NCBI RefSeq assembly: GCF_002188465.1
Contig: NZ_NINW01000047.1
Location: 1 to 56,603 of the forward strand
Direction: 5' to 3'
Origin: Pigmentiphaga sp. NML080357
Lineage (GTDB): Bacteria; Pseudomonadota; Gammaproteobacteria; Burkholderiales; Burkholderiaceae_B
DNA: 56,603 nucleotides
The position numbers and the translations under genes were made by a program. Shown in pieces: positions 38,919 through 48,041 of the stretch; the first letter of the stretch is position 1; each line of letters begins with the position of its first letter. The notes under the pieces are model-generated. The model searched no databases. It was not told where the DNA came from and was given only the letters and a program-made list of their open reading frames with translations.

Positions 38919-40196
38919 ATGTCCGTCGACGTCCTTACATTCGGCCTGAACCACGTCTCCGCCCCGGTCTCGGTGCGGGAACGGGTGTCGCTACCGCTGG
39001 AGCTGGTTCGCCCGGCGCTGGCGGGGTTGCGGTCGGCGTTCGGGGGCGCGGTGCGCGAAGCGGCCATCCTGTCCACCTGTAATCGCACCGAGATCTACTG
39101 TGCGGCCGAACCGGGTGTGGCCGAGCATCTGCCGGCCTGGCTGGCGGACTATCGCCAGTTCGACAACCGGTCGCTGCAGCCGCATTTGTATCGGCATATC
39201 CATCACGACGCCGTCCGGCACGCGTTCCGCGTGGCCAGCGGGCTGGATTCGATGGTGCTGGGCGAGCCGCAAATCCTCGGGCAGATGAAGGACGCCGTGC
39301 GCGCCGCCGAGGAAGCCGGGGCGATGGGCACGCTGCTGCACCAGTTGTTCCAGCGCACGTTCTCGGTGGCCAAGGAGGTCCGTTCGCAGACCGCGATCGG
39401 CGCGCAGTCGGTGTCGATGGCCGCGGCGGCGGCGCGGCTGGCCGAGCGGGTGTTCGGCGACCTGGCCGAGGTCAATGTGCTGCTGATCGGCGCGGGCGAG
39501 ATGATCGAGCTCTGTGCGACGCACCTGGCCGCGCATCATCCGAAGAAGATGGTGGTGGCCAATCGCACGGTGGAACGGGCCGAGACGCTGGCCTCGAAGT
39601 TCTCGGCCGGTGCGATGCGGCTGTCGGAACTGCCCGAGAAGCTGGCGGATTTCGACGTGGTGGTGTCCAGCACCGCGAGTTCGCTGCCCATCCTGGGGCT
39701 GGGCATGGTGGAACGCGCCACCAAGACGCGGCGCCACCGGCCGATGGTGATGATCGACCTGGCAGTGCCGCGCGACATCGAACCCGAGGTCGGCCGGCTG
39801 GACGACGTCTACCTGTATTCGGTGGACGACCTGGGCCGCCTGGTGCAGAACGCGTCCGACGCGCGCAAGGCGGCGGTGGTGCAGGCCGAGGCCATCATCG
39901 AGACCCGGGTACAGAATTTCATGCACTGGATGGATACGCGCACCATCGTGCCGGTCATCCGTGACCTGCACCAGGCGGCCGACGCGATGCGGCAGGCCGA
40001 ACTGGATCGCGCCCGCAAGGCGCTGGCCCGGGGCGATGCGCCGGAGCAAGTCCTGGAACAATTGGCGCATGGCCTGACGCAGAAGTACCTGCACGGTCCG
40101 CTGTCCGCCCTCAACCATAGCGAAGGCGCCGACCGCCAGCAGCTGCTGGCCTGGTTGCCGCGCCTGTTCTCGTCGCGCTCTGAGCGCAACCACTAG
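38919..40196 (+). CDS. hemA: Glutamyl-tRNA reductase
   Basis: Start [20 protein letters not shown] at 38919 (425 residues; the family has about 420). Makes glutamate-1-semialdehyde from Glu-tRNA, the first step of C5 tetrapyrrole synthesis, supplying heme and the siroheme needed by NirB. Catalytic Cys54 is in [12 protein letters not shown]. The substrate-binding region [15 protein letters not shown] and the NADPH motif VLLIGAGEM (near 188) follow, then the dimerisation domain. prfA starts six bases after it, so the two are co-transcribed. The conserved gene order with prfA and prmC is typical of beta-proteobacteria. Confidence 0.97.
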   Translation: MSVDVLTFGLNHVSAPVSVRERVSLPLELVRPALAGLRSAFGGAVREAAILSTCNRTEIYCAAEPGVAEHLPAWLADYRQFDNRSLQPHLYRHIHHDAVRHAFRVASGLDSMVLGEPQILGQMKDAVRAAEEAGAMGTLLHQLFQRTFSVAKEVRSQTAIGAQSVSMAAAAARLAERVFGDLAEVNVLLIGAGEMIELCATHLAAHHPKKMVVANRTVERAETLASKFSAGAMRLSELPEKLADFDVVVSSTASSLPILGLGMVERATKTRRHRPMVMIDLAVPRDIEPEVGRLDDVYLYSVDDLGRLVQNASDARKAAVVQAEAIIETRVQNFMHWMDTRTIVPVIRDLHQAADAMRQAELDRARKALARGDAPEQVLEQLAHGLTQKYLHGPLSALNHSEGADRQQLLAWLPRLFSSRSERNH

Positions 40197-40202
40197 CCTT
40201 TC

Positions 40203-41282
40203 ATGAAAGCATCGATGCGGGCCCGGCTCGAGCAATTGACTCGACGCCTCGCCGAACTGGACGCGTTGCTCGCGGCCCCCGAGACCGCCAGCGACATGGA
40301 CACTTTCCGCAAGCTGTCCCGGGAGCGCTCGGAGATCGAACCGGTCGCCAATGGCTTCAAGCAGTACGAAGGCACCGAGGCGGACATCGAGACGGCCCAG
40401 GAGATGCTGGGCGATCCCGACATGAAGGCGATGGCCGAGGAAGAGCTGCGCGCGGGCCGGGACCGGCTGGACGAACTGGAAGGCGAGCTGCGCATCCTGC
40501 TGCTGCCGCGCGACCCGGACGACAACCGCAGCCTGTTCCTGGAAATCCGGGCGGGCACGGGCGGCGACGAGAGCGCGCTGTTCGCGGGCGACCTGCTGCG
40601 CATGTATACCCGCTATGCCGAGCGCAATCGCTGGCAGGTTGAGATCATGTCGATGAGCGAATCGGAGCTTGGCGGCTACAAGGAAGTGATCGCGCGCATC
40701 GCGGGCGACGGCGCCTACGGCAAGCTCAAGTTCGAATCGGGCGGCCATCGCGTGCAGCGCGTGCCGGCCACCGAAACGCAAGGCCGCATCCATACGTCCG
40801 CCTGCACGGTGGCCATCATGCCGGAAGCGGACGAGGTGGCCGAGGTGCAGATCAATCCCGCCGACCTGCGCATCGACACTTTCCGCGCCAGCGGCGCGGG
40901 CGGGCAGCACATCAACAAGACCGATTCGGCCGTGCGCATCACCCACCTGCCCACGGGCATCGTGGTCGAATGCCAGGACGACCGATCGCAGCACCGCAAC
41001 CGCGACAAGGCGATGAAGGTGCTGGCCGCCCGCATCAAGGACAAGGAGCAGCGCGAGCGCCACGCCAAGGAAGCGGCGCACCGCAAGAGCCTGGTCGGCT
41101 CGGGTGACCGTTCCGAGCGCATCCGCACCTATAACTTCCCGCAGGGCCGGGTGACCGACCACCGCATCAACCTGACCCTGTACAAGCTGCAGAACGTGCT
41201 GGACGGCGACCTGGAGGAGCTGATCTCCGCCCTGGCCTCGGAACACCAGGCCGAGCTGCTGGCCGCGCTGGGCGACGACTGA
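40203..41282 (+). CDS. prfA: Peptide chain release factor 1
   Basis: 359 residues (usual 360). It recognises UAA/UAG: the anticodon-like tripeptide PAT is in [16 protein letters not shown]. The GGQ motif for ester hydrolysis is in [16 protein letters not shown] (near 233). The N-terminal helix bundle [20 protein letters not shown] leads in. Located between hemA and prmC, whose product methylates the Gln of the GGQ motif; this pairing is conserved in bacteria. Starts 6 bases after hemA. Confidence 0.97.
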   Translation: MKASMRARLEQLTRRLAELDALLAAPETASDMDTFRKLSRERSEIEPVANGFKQYEGTEADIETAQEMLGDPDMKAMAEEELRAGRDRLDELEGELRILLLPRDPDDNRSLFLEIRAGTGGDESALFAGDLLRMYTRYAERNRWQVEIMSMSESELGGYKEVIARIAGDGAYGKLKFESGGHRVQRVPATETQGRIHTSACTVAIMPEADEVAEVQINPADLRIDTFRASGAGGQHINKTDSAVRITHLPTGIVVECQDDRSQHRNRDKAMKVLAARIKDKEQRERHAKEAAHRKSLVGSGDRSERIRTYNFPQGRVTDHRINLTLYKLQNVLDGDLEELISALASEHQAELLAALGDD

Positions 41283-41287
41283 ACGCC

Positions 41288-42112
41288 ATGGCGGCCTGCG
41301 CGCGCGAGCTGATCGCCGGCAGCGGGCTGCCGCTGCTGGAGGCGCGCATGCTGCTCGAGCGTGCACTGGGCGCGAGCCGGACCTGGCTCATCGCCCATGA
41401 CGACGAGGCGCTGCCGGATGCGCAGGTGGCGGTCTTCCAGGACTGGGCGGCGCGGCGCCGGCGAGGCGAGCCCATGGCTTACCTGCTGGGCGAGCGCGAG
41501 TTCATGGGCCATCTCTTCCACGTATCGCCCGCGGTGCTGATCCCGCGCCCCGAGACGGAGCTGCTGGTGGAAACCGCGCTCGCGCACGTCCGGGACATTC
41601 CGGCCCCGCGCGTGCTGGACCTGGGCACGGGCAGCGGTGCCATCGCCGTCTCGATTGCGCTGGCCCGGCCCGATGCGCGGGTGGACGCCACGGACCTCAG
41701 TCCGCAGGCCCTGGAGGTGGCCGGTGACAACGCCAGGCGCCTTGGCGCCGTGGTGGCGCTGCACGAGGGCGACTGGTACGGGGCCTTGAACGGCGGCGCC
41801 GCGGCACCCATCTATGACGTGATCGTTTCCAACCCGCCGTATATCGCCGCCGGCGATCCGCATTTGTCGCAGGGGGACCTGCGCCACGAGCCGGGCATGG
41901 CGCTGACGGACCGCTCAGACGGCCTCGAGGCCCTGCGCGCCATCGTCCGCGGCGCCCCGGCATGGCTCAAGCCCGGCGGCGCGCTGTGGATGGAACATGG
42001 CTGGGACCAGGCCGGGCGGGTGCGGGATTTGCTGCGGGCCGCCGGCTTCGGCGGCGCCACGAGCCGCCGCGACCTGGCCGGCATCGAGCGGATTTCCGGC
42101 GGGTCCCTATAA
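41288..42112 (+). CDS. prmC: Release factor glutamine methyltransferase
   Basis: 274 residues. The AdoMet-binding region is RVLDLGTGSGAIAVSIALAR, and the active-site NPPY is in VIVSNPPYIAAGDPHL (near 182), specific for glutamine N5 methylation. The N-terminal helical domain (LLEARMLLERALGASRTWLI) binds the release factor. It methylates the GGQ of PrfA, coded just upstream (5-base gap). The TATAAT near its stop (42108-42113) may be a promoter element for grxD, without a clear -35. Confidence 0.96.
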   Translation: MAACARELIAGSGLPLLEARMLLERALGASRTWLIAHDDEALPDAQVAVFQDWAARRRRGEPMAYLLGEREFMGHLFHVSPAVLIPRPETELLVETALAHVRDIPAPRVLDLGTGSGAIAVSIALARPDARVDATDLSPQALEVAGDNARRLGAVVALHEGDWYGALNGGAAAPIYDVIVSNPPYIAAGDPHLSQGDLRHEPGMALTDRSDGLEALRAIVRGAPAWLKPGGALWMEHGWDQAGRVRDLLRAAGFGGATSRRDLAGIERISGGSL

Positions 42113-42149
42113 TCGACTTCATCACCTTTCACCCTGTACGAGGATCGCC

Positions 42150-42476
42150 ATGAGCGACGTGCAAGATTTCATCCGGCAGACCGTTACCGAAAACCCTGTC
42201 GTGCTGTTCATGAAGGGCACTGCCCAGTTCCCGCAATGCGGCTTCTCGGGCCGCGCCATCCAGTTGCTGAAGGCCAATGGCGTGCGCCAGGTGACCACCG
42301 TCAACGTGCTGGAAGACGACGAGGTGCGCCAGGGCATCAAGGAATACTCGAACTGGCCGACCATTCCGCAGCTCTACATCAAGGGCGAATTCATCGGCGG
42401 CTCGGACATCCTGGCCGAGCTGCACGAAACGGGCGAGCTCAAGCAGTTGCTGGCGGACGCCGGCGTACTGGCCTGA
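42150..42476 (+). CDS. grxD: Monothiol glutaredoxin
   Basis: Start MSDVQDFIRQTVTENPVVLF at 42150 behind CGAGGATCGCC; 108 residues. The monothiol CGFS site is at Cys30 (FPQCGFSGRAIQLL), with the glutathione-binding NWPTIPQLYIKGEFIGGSD. Such glutaredoxins carry and deliver 2Fe-2S clusters in the cytosol, usually with BolA. In the beta-proteobacterial hemA-prfA-prmC-grxD order. Confidence 0.96.
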   Translation: MSDVQDFIRQTVTENPVVLFMKGTAQFPQCGFSGRAIQLLKANGVRQVTTVNVLEDDEVRQGIKEYSNWPTIPQLYIKGEFIGGSDILAELHETGELKQLLADAGVLA

Positions 42477-42495
42477 GGCGTCCCGCCGGCGCGCC

Positions 42496-43014
42496 ATGAA
42501 GATCTACCTTGCCGGGCCGGACGTGTTCCGGCCCGACGCCCAGGCCCATGGCGAGCGGCTCAAGCAACTCTGCGCGCGCCACGGCTTCCAGGGCCTGTTT
42601 CCGCTCGATGCCCCCGCGCCGCGCGAGGCCGGCGCCGAAGCGGCCCGTGCCATCTATCGCGCCAACATCGCCCTGCTGGGCGAGGCCGACCTGGTGATGG
42701 CCAACCTGGCGCCTTTCCGCGGACAGGAGCCGGATTCGGGCACCGCCTTCGAAGTCGGCTATGCGGCCGCCTGCGGCAAGCCGGTCTGGGCCTACACTGA
42801 CGAAGACCGCCCGCTCGCGCAGCGCCTCGCCGCGGGCCGCGGCGCGGACGGCGAACCCGTGGACGACCGCGGTTACCGGGTCGAGGACTTCGGCCTGACC
42901 CTGAACCTGATGCTGGCGTGCAGCGCCACGGTGGTCCATGGCGGGCCGGAAGCCTGCCTGCGTGGCATCGCCGCGGCGCATGCGCCCGCCCCCTCATTTC
43001 CGGAGTCCCCATGA
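42496..43014 (+). CDS. Nucleoside 2-deoxyribosyltransferase family protein
   Basis: 172 residues. MKIYLAGPDVFRPDAQAHGE at the N-terminus, ADLVMANLAPFRGQEPDSGT in the middle (with Asp and Glu of the family) and AFEVGYAAACGKPVWAYTDE are the family patterns. It exchanges or hydrolyses the N-glycosidic bond of deoxynucleosides or nucleotides, in salvage or nucleotide-pool cleaning. The precise substrate is not predictable. Starts 19 bases after grxD; its end overlaps the next start (ATGA). Confidence 0.85.
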   Translation: MKIYLAGPDVFRPDAQAHGERLKQLCARHGFQGLFPLDAPAPREAGAEAARAIYRANIALLGEADLVMANLAPFRGQEPDSGTAFEVGYAAACGKPVWAYTDEDRPLAQRLAAGRGADGEPVDDRGYRVEDFGLTLNLMLACSATVVHGGPEACLRGIAAAHAPAPSFPESP

Positions 43015-43391
43015 ACTTTCCGCGCAAAGCGATCCTGGGCCTGGCGCTTGCCGCCGCCCTGCATGCCCCGCTGGCGCTCGCCGCCGACATCGCGACCGAG
43101 ACGCAGATGCTCAGGACGCTGCTGGGCGCGATCGAATCCAACGACTACCAGCAATTCGTGGCCGCCGGCAGCAACGATTTCGCCAAGCTGGACCGGGCGC
43201 AGTTCGACGCCGTGGCGACGCAGCTCGGGCCGCGGCTGAAGGCGGGCTACCAGGTGCAGCGCCTGGGCGACTACCGCCAGCAGGCCTACGAGTTCTCGCT
43301 GTGGAAGATCACCTTCAAGGACGGCGGCGACGATCTGGTCGGCACGCTGAACCTGCAGGACGGCAAGGTCGGCGGCTTCGTGCTGCGCTGA
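43011..43391 (+). CDS. Small secreted protein of unknown function
   Basis: Start MNFPRKAILGLALAAALHAP at 43011, with CGGAG five bases upstream; 126 residues. A Sec signal peptide ends at ALA-AD (about 24-26). The mature part (AIESNDYQQFVAAGSNDFAK, YEFSLWKITFKDGGDDLVGT, LNLQDGKVGGFVLR) resembles small NTF2-like/DUF3887-like periplasmic domains. Coupled to the deoxyribosyltransferase by a 4-base overlap. No catalytic motif. Confidence 0.75.
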   Translation: MNFPRKAILGLALAAALHAPLALAADIATETQMLRTLLGAIESNDYQQFVAAGSNDFAKLDRAQFDAVATQLGPRLKAGYQVQRLGDYRQQAYEFSLWKITFKDGGDDLVGTLNLQDGKVGGFVLR

Positions 43392-44609
43392 TCAGGCCTG
43401 CCTGGGGGCGGGCGCCGGCAGGCGCCGCACCCAGAAGGCGTAGATGGCCAGCGCCGACAGCGTGCACGCCGCCATCACGCCGGTGATGGCCCGGGCGCTG
43501 TGGCCGTCGTAGAGGAAGGTCACGAGGGATCCCGACAGCGCGCCCGTGGCCATCATCACGCAGCTCACCACGGCCGAGGCCACGCCGGCCACTTCGGGCA
43601 GCGGCTCCACCGCCGCATGCGAGGCGTTCGGCGCGATCATGCCGAACGAAAAAGTATTGATCATCAACAGGGGCACCAGGGTCCAGGCCGACAAGGCGTC
43701 GGCGAACCCCAGTATCGCCAGCAGCACGCTGGTCGAGCTCGACAGCGCCAGGCCGGTCCACAGCAGCTTGTGCGGGGCGATGCCGCGGGCATTGAGGCGG
43801 CCGTTGATGAGCGAGGCCGCCATGATGCCGAAGGCGGTCATGGCGAAGACCAGGCCGAAGGCCTGGGGCGACATGCCCAGCAGCTGCATCATCAGCAGCG
43901 GCGAGCCGGTGATGTAGGCGAACTGGCACCCGAAGGTCAGCGCATTGACCAGCGTGTTGCCCAGGCACACGGGATTGCCCAGCACGCGCGCATAGGCCCG
44001 CATCAGCGCACCCGCCGTGGGGCGCGCGGCGATCGTGGCGGACGGACGGGTCTCGGCCATGCCCAGGTACACCGCCACGGTCGTCGCCACGCCGGCCAGC
44101 GCCATCACCCCGTAGATCGAGCGCCATCCGGCGAAATACATCACCCAGCTGCCCAGCGTGGGGGCGATCATAGGCGCGACGATGCGCATGCTGGCGACAT
44201 ACGACAGGCGGGCGCGCGCGACGTGGCCCTGGAAAAGGTCGCGCACGATGGTGAGCGACATCACCGATCCCGCCCCGGCGCCGACGCCCTGCAGGACACG
44301 GAACACCAGCAGCGAACCCAGGTTGGGCGCCAGCGCGCAGGCGGCGCTCGCCAGCGAGAACAGCACGCCGCCGAACAGCACGATGGGCCGCCTGCCGTAG
44401 CGGTCGGCCAGCGGACCGTACGCCAGGGGCGCGATGGCGAATCCGGCCAGGAACAGGCTCAGGGTCAAGGCGGCGCTGGACGGCGGGACGTGGAGATCCA
44501 GGCCGATGGCCGCCAGCGCGGGCAGCGCCATGTCGGTGGAGAGAGCCGGCAACGCGGACAGGGAAGCCAGGAGCAGGACGAATGCCGCGGAGTCGGGACG
44601 TATGCGCAT
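43392..44609 (-). CDS. MFS drug efflux transporter, Bcr/CflA type
   Basis: Start MRIRPDSAAFVLLLASLSAL at 44609; 405 residues with about 12 membrane segments. The MFS motif GPLADRYGRRPIVLFGG lies after helix 2, and FRVLQGVGAGAGSVMSLTIV is the family's helix-4/5 signature. The early TDMALPALAAIG segment is typical of DHA1 Bcr/CflA. It exports small toxic compounds by proton antiport; the substrate is not predictable. It is convergent to the small secreted protein gene (one-base gap). Its 5' end faces the nitrate promoter region. Confidence 0.9.
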   Translation of the reverse strand: MRIRPDSAAFVLLLASLSALPALSTDMALPALAAIGLDLHVPPSSAALTLSLFLAGFAIAPLAYGPLADRYGRRPIVLFGGVLFSLASAACALAPNLGSLLVFRVLQGVGAGAGSVMSLTIVRDLFQGHVARARLSYVASMRIVAPMIAPTLGSWVMYFAGWRSIYGVMALAGVATTVAVYLGMAETRPSATIAARPTAGALMRAYARVLGNPVCLGNTLVNALTFGCQFAYITGSPLLMMQLLGMSPQAFGLVFAMTAFGIMAASLINGRLNARGIAPHKLLWTGLALSSSTSVLLAILGFADALSAWTLVPLLMINTFSFGMIAPNASHAAVEPLPEVAGVASAVVSCVMMATGALSGSLVTFLYDGHSARAITGVMAACTLSALAIYAFWVRRLPAPAPRQA

Positions 44610-44681
44610 GGCCCGCAGTTTACCGTGTCCGCACGTGGCGAGCCGGCCGTCCAAGAGCGGCCAGGCTTCGGAAATGCGGAA

Positions 44682-44696
44682 GCACCCGCTTGGTGC
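44682..44696. promoter_or_regulatory. NtrC-type binding site (GCACC-N5-GGTGC)
   Basis: GCACC at 44682-44686 and GGTGC at 44692-44696, a perfect dyad with the NtrC spacing. It is about 160 bases upstream of the predicted start of transcription. A weaker relative, gcgcc..ggcgc, lies at 44716-44729. Confidence 0.7.
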
Positions 44697-44825
44697 GGCG
44701 CACAAGATTGGGCACGCGCCATGGGGCGCAAGCGCCAGCCAGGCGCGGCGACGCCGGCCCCACCCCAGCTTCAACCCCTTGTTCCATAAGCGGTTTTCCT
44801 GCGCCAGCGAAGACCGTCCCACCCA

Positions 44826-44841
44826 TGGCACAGCTATTGCT
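44826..44841 (+). promoter_or_regulatory. Sigma-54 promoter of nrtA
   Basis: TGGCAC-N5-TTGCT, with GG (44827-44828) and GC (44839-44840) exactly ten bases apart, as required at -24/-12. The predicted +1 is at about 44852, precisely the first base of the first leader hairpin. Confidence 0.88.
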
Positions 44842-44851
44842 TGAAAGGCTT

Positions 44852-44904
44852 GCCGGCCAACGCAGGCCGGCGACACGACTGAGCGGTAGGAACAACGGCG
44901 TTCC
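44852..44904 (+). promoter_or_regulatory. ANTAR (NasT) RNA target: two hexaloop hairpins
   Basis: Hairpin 1: 7-bp stem gccggcc/ggccggc (44852-44871) with loop AACGCA. Hairpin 2: stem ggaac/gttcc (44889-44904) with loop AACGGC. Both loops have the A1 and G4 that ANTAR proteins require. The 3' side of hairpin 2 overlaps the terminator's 5' arm, so binding would prevent termination. NasT is encoded in the same operon. Confidence 0.82.
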
Positions 44905-44948
44905 GCAGTGACCAAGGCGAAGCCTTCGTTGCGCGGGACGCTTTTTTT
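44898..44948 (+). terminator. Leader terminator of the nrt operon (attenuator)
   Basis: 9-bp stem gcgttccgc (44898-44906) with gcgggacgc (44933-44941), including one G-T pair and an inner small hairpin aaggc-gaa-gcctt, followed by seven T (44942-44948). It is mutually exclusive with hexaloop hairpin 2. Confidence 0.82.
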
Positions 44949-44963
44949 CGCCTGGAGCGCCGG

Positions 44964-46262
44964 ATGAAACTGAATACCTCGCCTGACTCTTGCCCCCCGG
45001 CGGCCACCGCCGCCACCTCGTCCGGCCCGGACGCCCAGCGCCGCAGGCTGCTGGGGGCCGGAGCGGCCGCGGGCATCATGAGCCTGGTGGATCCCATGGT
45101 GCGCGCGGGAGCGTGGGCGGCCGGCTCGGACGCTCCCGAGAAGCCCGAGGTCAGGATCGGCTTCATTCCGCTGACCGACTGCGCCTCCGTCGTGATGGCG
45201 GCGACGCTGGGCCTGGACAAGAAATACGGCGTGAAGATCACGCCCGTCAAGGAAGCCTCCTGGCCGGGCGTGCGCGACAAGCTGGTCAACGGCGAACTGG
45301 ATCTCGCCCACGTGCTGTACGGTCTGGTCTACGGCGTGCAGCTGGGCATAGGCGGCCCGCGCAAGGACATGGCGGTGCTGATGAACCTGAACAACAACGG
45401 CCAGGCCATCACGATATCCAACAAGCTCCGGGACAAGGGCGCGCGCGATGGCGCGTCGCTGGCCAAGCTGATGAAAAGCGAGAAGGCCGAATACACCTTC
45501 GCCCAGACCTTCCCGACCGGCACCCACGCCATGTGGATCTATTACTGGCTGGCCGCCCATGGCATCAATCCGATGCGCGATGCCAAGGTTATTACCGTGC
45601 CGCCGCCCCAGATGGTGGCGAACATGCGGGTCGGCAACATGGACGGGTTCTGCGTGGGCGAGCCTTGGAACGCGCGCGCCATCATGGACAACATCGGCTT
45701 TACCGCCACCACCACGCAGGCAATCTGGACCGATCATCCGGAGAAGGTGCTGGGCACGACCGCCGAGTTCGTGCAGCGCTATCCGAATACGGCGCGCGCC
45801 GTGACGGCGGCGGTGCTGGAAGCGGGCAAGTTCATCGACGCGTCGGCTTCCAACCGCCGCAAGACCGCGGAGACCATCGCCGCCAAGTCCTACGTCAACA
45901 CGGACATGGACGTGATCCTGGACCGGATGCTCGGCCGCTATACCGACGGCCTGGGCAAGACCTGGGACGACCCGAACGCGATGAAGTTCTTCAACGACGG
46001 CGGCGCCAACTTCCCCTACCTGTCGGACGGCATGTGGTTCCTCACCCAGCACAAGCGCTGGGGGCTGCTCAAGAGCCATCCCGACTACCTGGCGGTCGCC
46101 AGGCAGGTCAACCGCATCGACGTCTACAAGCAGGCCGCGAGCGCGGCGGGCGTGGCGGTGCCCAAGTCGGACATGCGCACGTCCAGGCTCGTCGACGGCG
46201 TGGTCTGGGATGGCAAGAACCCGGCCGCCTATGCCGACGGCTTCAAGGTCAACGTTTCCTAA
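44964..46262 (+). CDS. nrtA: Nitrate ABC transporter substrate-binding protein
   Basis: 432 residues. A Tat-type signal QRRRLLGAGAAAGIMSL (about 25-41) leads to the mature part beginning near AGSDAPEKPEVRIGFIPLTD. The NrtA/CmpA family segments are ASWPGVRDKLVNGELDLAHV, TFPTGTHAMWIYYWLAAHGI, PPPQMVANMRVGNMDGFCVG and EPWNARAI. It captures nitrate (possibly nitrite) in the periplasm for the NrtB/NrtC transporter coded downstream. It is homologous to NasS of the same operon. Confidence 0.93.
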   Translation: MKLNTSPDSCPPAATAATSSGPDAQRRRLLGAGAAAGIMSLVDPMVRAGAWAAGSDAPEKPEVRIGFIPLTDCASVVMAATLGLDKKYGVKITPVKEASWPGVRDKLVNGELDLAHVLYGLVYGVQLGIGGPRKDMAVLMNLNNNGQAITISNKLRDKGARDGASLAKLMKSEKAEYTFAQTFPTGTHAMWIYYWLAAHGINPMRDAKVITVPPPQMVANMRVGNMDGFCVGEPWNARAIMDNIGFTATTTQAIWTDHPEKVLGTTAEFVQRYPNTARAVTAAVLEAGKFIDASASNRRKTAETIAAKSYVNTDMDVILDRMLGRYTDGLGKTWDDPNAMKFFNDGGANFPYLSDGMWFLTQHKRWGLLKSHPDYLAVARQVNRIDVYKQAASAAGVAVPKSDMRTSRLVDGVVWDGKNPAAYADGFKVNVS

Positions 46263-46285
46263 GCATCGCACCAGGAGTCTCCATC

Positions 46286-47212
46286 ATGACCGCCACGGCT
46301 CGCTCCTTCAACGCCGGTCCTGCCGCCTCCCCGCCCGTTGCGGAGGTCATCGACCTGCACGCCGCAGGCGCCCACGCCCCCGCAGCGCCCGCGGCCACGG
46401 CGCCGCGCCCGCCGCTGCTGGCGCGCGTGGACTGGCGCAGCGCCTGGGAAACCTTCGTCAAGGCAGTGGCCGGCCCATGCCTGGGTTTCGCGCTGCTGAT
46501 CCTGGGCTGGCAACTGGTGGCCGACACCATCCCGGAGATTCCTTCGCCGGGCGTGACCGGGCGAGCGGCGGTGGCGCTGTTCTCCGACCCGTTCTACGAC
46601 AACGGCCCCAACGACCAGGGCATAGGCTGGAACCTGCTTTCGTCCCTGCGGCGCGTGGCCATCGGTTTCGGGCTGGCGGCGCTGGTCGGCATCCCGGCGG
46701 GTTTCGTCATCGGACGCTTCGCGGCGGTCAGTGCGGTGCTCTCCCCTCTCATCAGCCTGCTGCGTCCGGTGTCGCCGCTGGCCTGGCTGCCGCTGGGACT
46801 GCTGCTGTTCAAGTCCGCCAACCTGGCCGCGGTATGGGCCATCTTCATCTGCTCGATCTGGCCGATGATCATCAATACCGCGGTCGGCGTGACGCGCGTG
46901 CCGCAGGACTACATGAACGTGGCGCGAGTGCTGAAGCTGTCGGAATGGAAGATCATGACGCGGGTGCTGTTCCCGGCCGTCCTGCCCTACATGCTGACCG
47001 GCGTGCGGCTGTCCATCAGCACGGCCTGGCTGGTGATCGTCGCGGCCGAGATGCTGACCGGCGGCGTGGGCATCGGCTTCTGGCTGTGGGACGAATGGAA
47101 CAACCTGAAGGTGGAACACATCGTCATCGCCATCTTCGTGATCGGCATCGTCGGCCTGGTCCTGGAAGTCTTGCTGACCCAGCTGGTCCGGCGCTTCACC
47201 TACGCCGACTGA
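46286..47212 (+). CDS. nrtB: Nitrate ABC transporter permease
   Basis: Start [20 protein letters not shown] at 46286 behind AGGAG; 308 residues. An N-terminal cytoplasmic Pro/Ala-rich region (1-50) is followed by about six membrane segments. The BPD-transport signature is [19 protein letters not shown] (EAA-loop, near 215), which docks on NrtC, and [20 protein letters not shown]. It is the membrane channel of the NrtABC importer. 23 bases after nrtA; 19 bases before nrtC. Confidence 0.93.
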   Translation: MTATARSFNAGPAASPPVAEVIDLHAAGAHAPAAPAATAPRPPLLARVDWRSAWETFVKAVAGPCLGFALLILGWQLVADTIPEIPSPGVTGRAAVALFSDPFYDNGPNDQGIGWNLLSSLRRVAIGFGLAALVGIPAGFVIGRFAAVSAVLSPLISLLRPVSPLAWLPLGLLLFKSANLAAVWAIFICSIWPMIINTAVGVTRVPQDYMNVARVLKLSEWKIMTRVLFPAVLPYMLTGVRLSISTAWLVIVAAEMLTGGVGIGFWLWDEWNNLKVEHIVIAIFVIGIVGLVLEVLLTQLVRRFTYAD

Positions 47213-47231
47213 CACGCGCAAGGAGCGCATC

Positions 47232-48032
47232 GTGGACAAGTTCCTCAGCATCGAAAACGTGGGCCAGGTCTTCAAGACCCGCAAGGGAGACTTCATTGCC
47301 CTGCGCGACATCAACCTGACCGTCGCCAAGGGCGAGTTCATCTCGCTGATCGGCCATTCCGGATGCGGCAAGTCGACACTGCTCAACCTGGTGGCGGGCC
47401 TGACACGCCCCACGTCCGGCGCGCTCATCTGCGCCGGCCGGGAGATCGACGGGCCAGGGCCCGAACGCGCCGTGGTCTTCCAGAACCACTCGCTGCTGCC
47501 CTGGTTCAGCTGCTACAAGAACATCCATCTCGGCGTGGAGCGCGTATTCGGCGCCACCGAGAGCAAGGCCAGGCTGCGCGAGCGTACGTTGGCGGCGCTG
47601 CAGCTGGTGGGGCTGGCGCATGCGGAGCACAAGCTGCCGCACGAGATATCGGGCGGCATGAAGCAGCGCGTGGGCATCGCCCGCGCCCTGGCGATCGAAC
47701 CCGACGTGCTGCTGATGGACGAACCCTTCGGCGCGCTCGATGCGCTGACCCGCGCCCACTTGCAGGACGAGCTGCTGGAAATCGTCGCCAAGACGCAGAG
47801 CTCCGTCATCATGGTCACGCATGACGTGGACGAGGCGGTGCTGCTGTCGGACCGGATCGTGATGCTGACCAACGGCCCGGCCGCCACCATAGGCGAGATC
47901 CTGGACGTGCGCCTGCCGCGGCCGCGCAGCCGGATCGAGCTGGCCGACGACGAGCGCTATCACGCGTGCCGCACCGCGGTCATCGATTTCCTCTACCGCA
48001 AGCAAAGCCATCCGGCGCGCCAGGCGGCGTAA
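47232..48032 (+). CDS. nrtC: Nitrate ABC transporter ATP-binding protein
   Basis: GTG start at 47232 with AGGAG (47221) just ahead; 266 residues. Walker [16 protein letters not shown], the signature [15 protein letters not shown], Walker [13 protein letters not shown] and the switch [12 protein letters not shown] are intact. This is a short single-domain NrtD/NasD-type ATPase without the NrtA-like C-terminal domain of cyanobacterial NrtC. It forms the homodimer that drives NrtB. I use nrtC for the gene order; nrtD is an equally fair symbol. Confidence 0.92.
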   Translation: MDKFLSIENVGQVFKTRKGDFIALRDINLTVAKGEFISLIGHSGCGKSTLLNLVAGLTRPTSGALICAGREIDGPGPERAVVFQNHSLLPWFSCYKNIHLGVERVFGATESKARLRERTLAALQLVGLAHAEHKLPHEISGGMKQRVGIARALAIEPDVLLMDEPFGALDALTRAHLQDELLEIVAKTQSSVIMVTHDVDEAVLLSDRIVMLTNGPAATIGEILDVRLPRPRSRIELADDERYHACRTAVIDFLYRKQSHPARQAA

Positions 48033-48041
48033 CATTCTTCC

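Larger units (their letters stand above)
44610..44963 (+). other. Regulatory region of the nrt operon
   Basis: 354 bases without a gene between the divergent MFS gene and nrtA. From left to right: NtrC-type dyad, sigma-54 promoter, two hexaloop hairpins, an intrinsic terminator and the nrtA ribosome site GGAG (six bases before ATG). These are listed separately. Confidence 0.8.

Noticed and set aside
43392-46271. Long minus-strand open frame covering nrtA antisense
   Set aside because: Only the part from 44609 downward is the MFS transporter; the N-terminal part is a His/Arg-rich shadow of nrtA.
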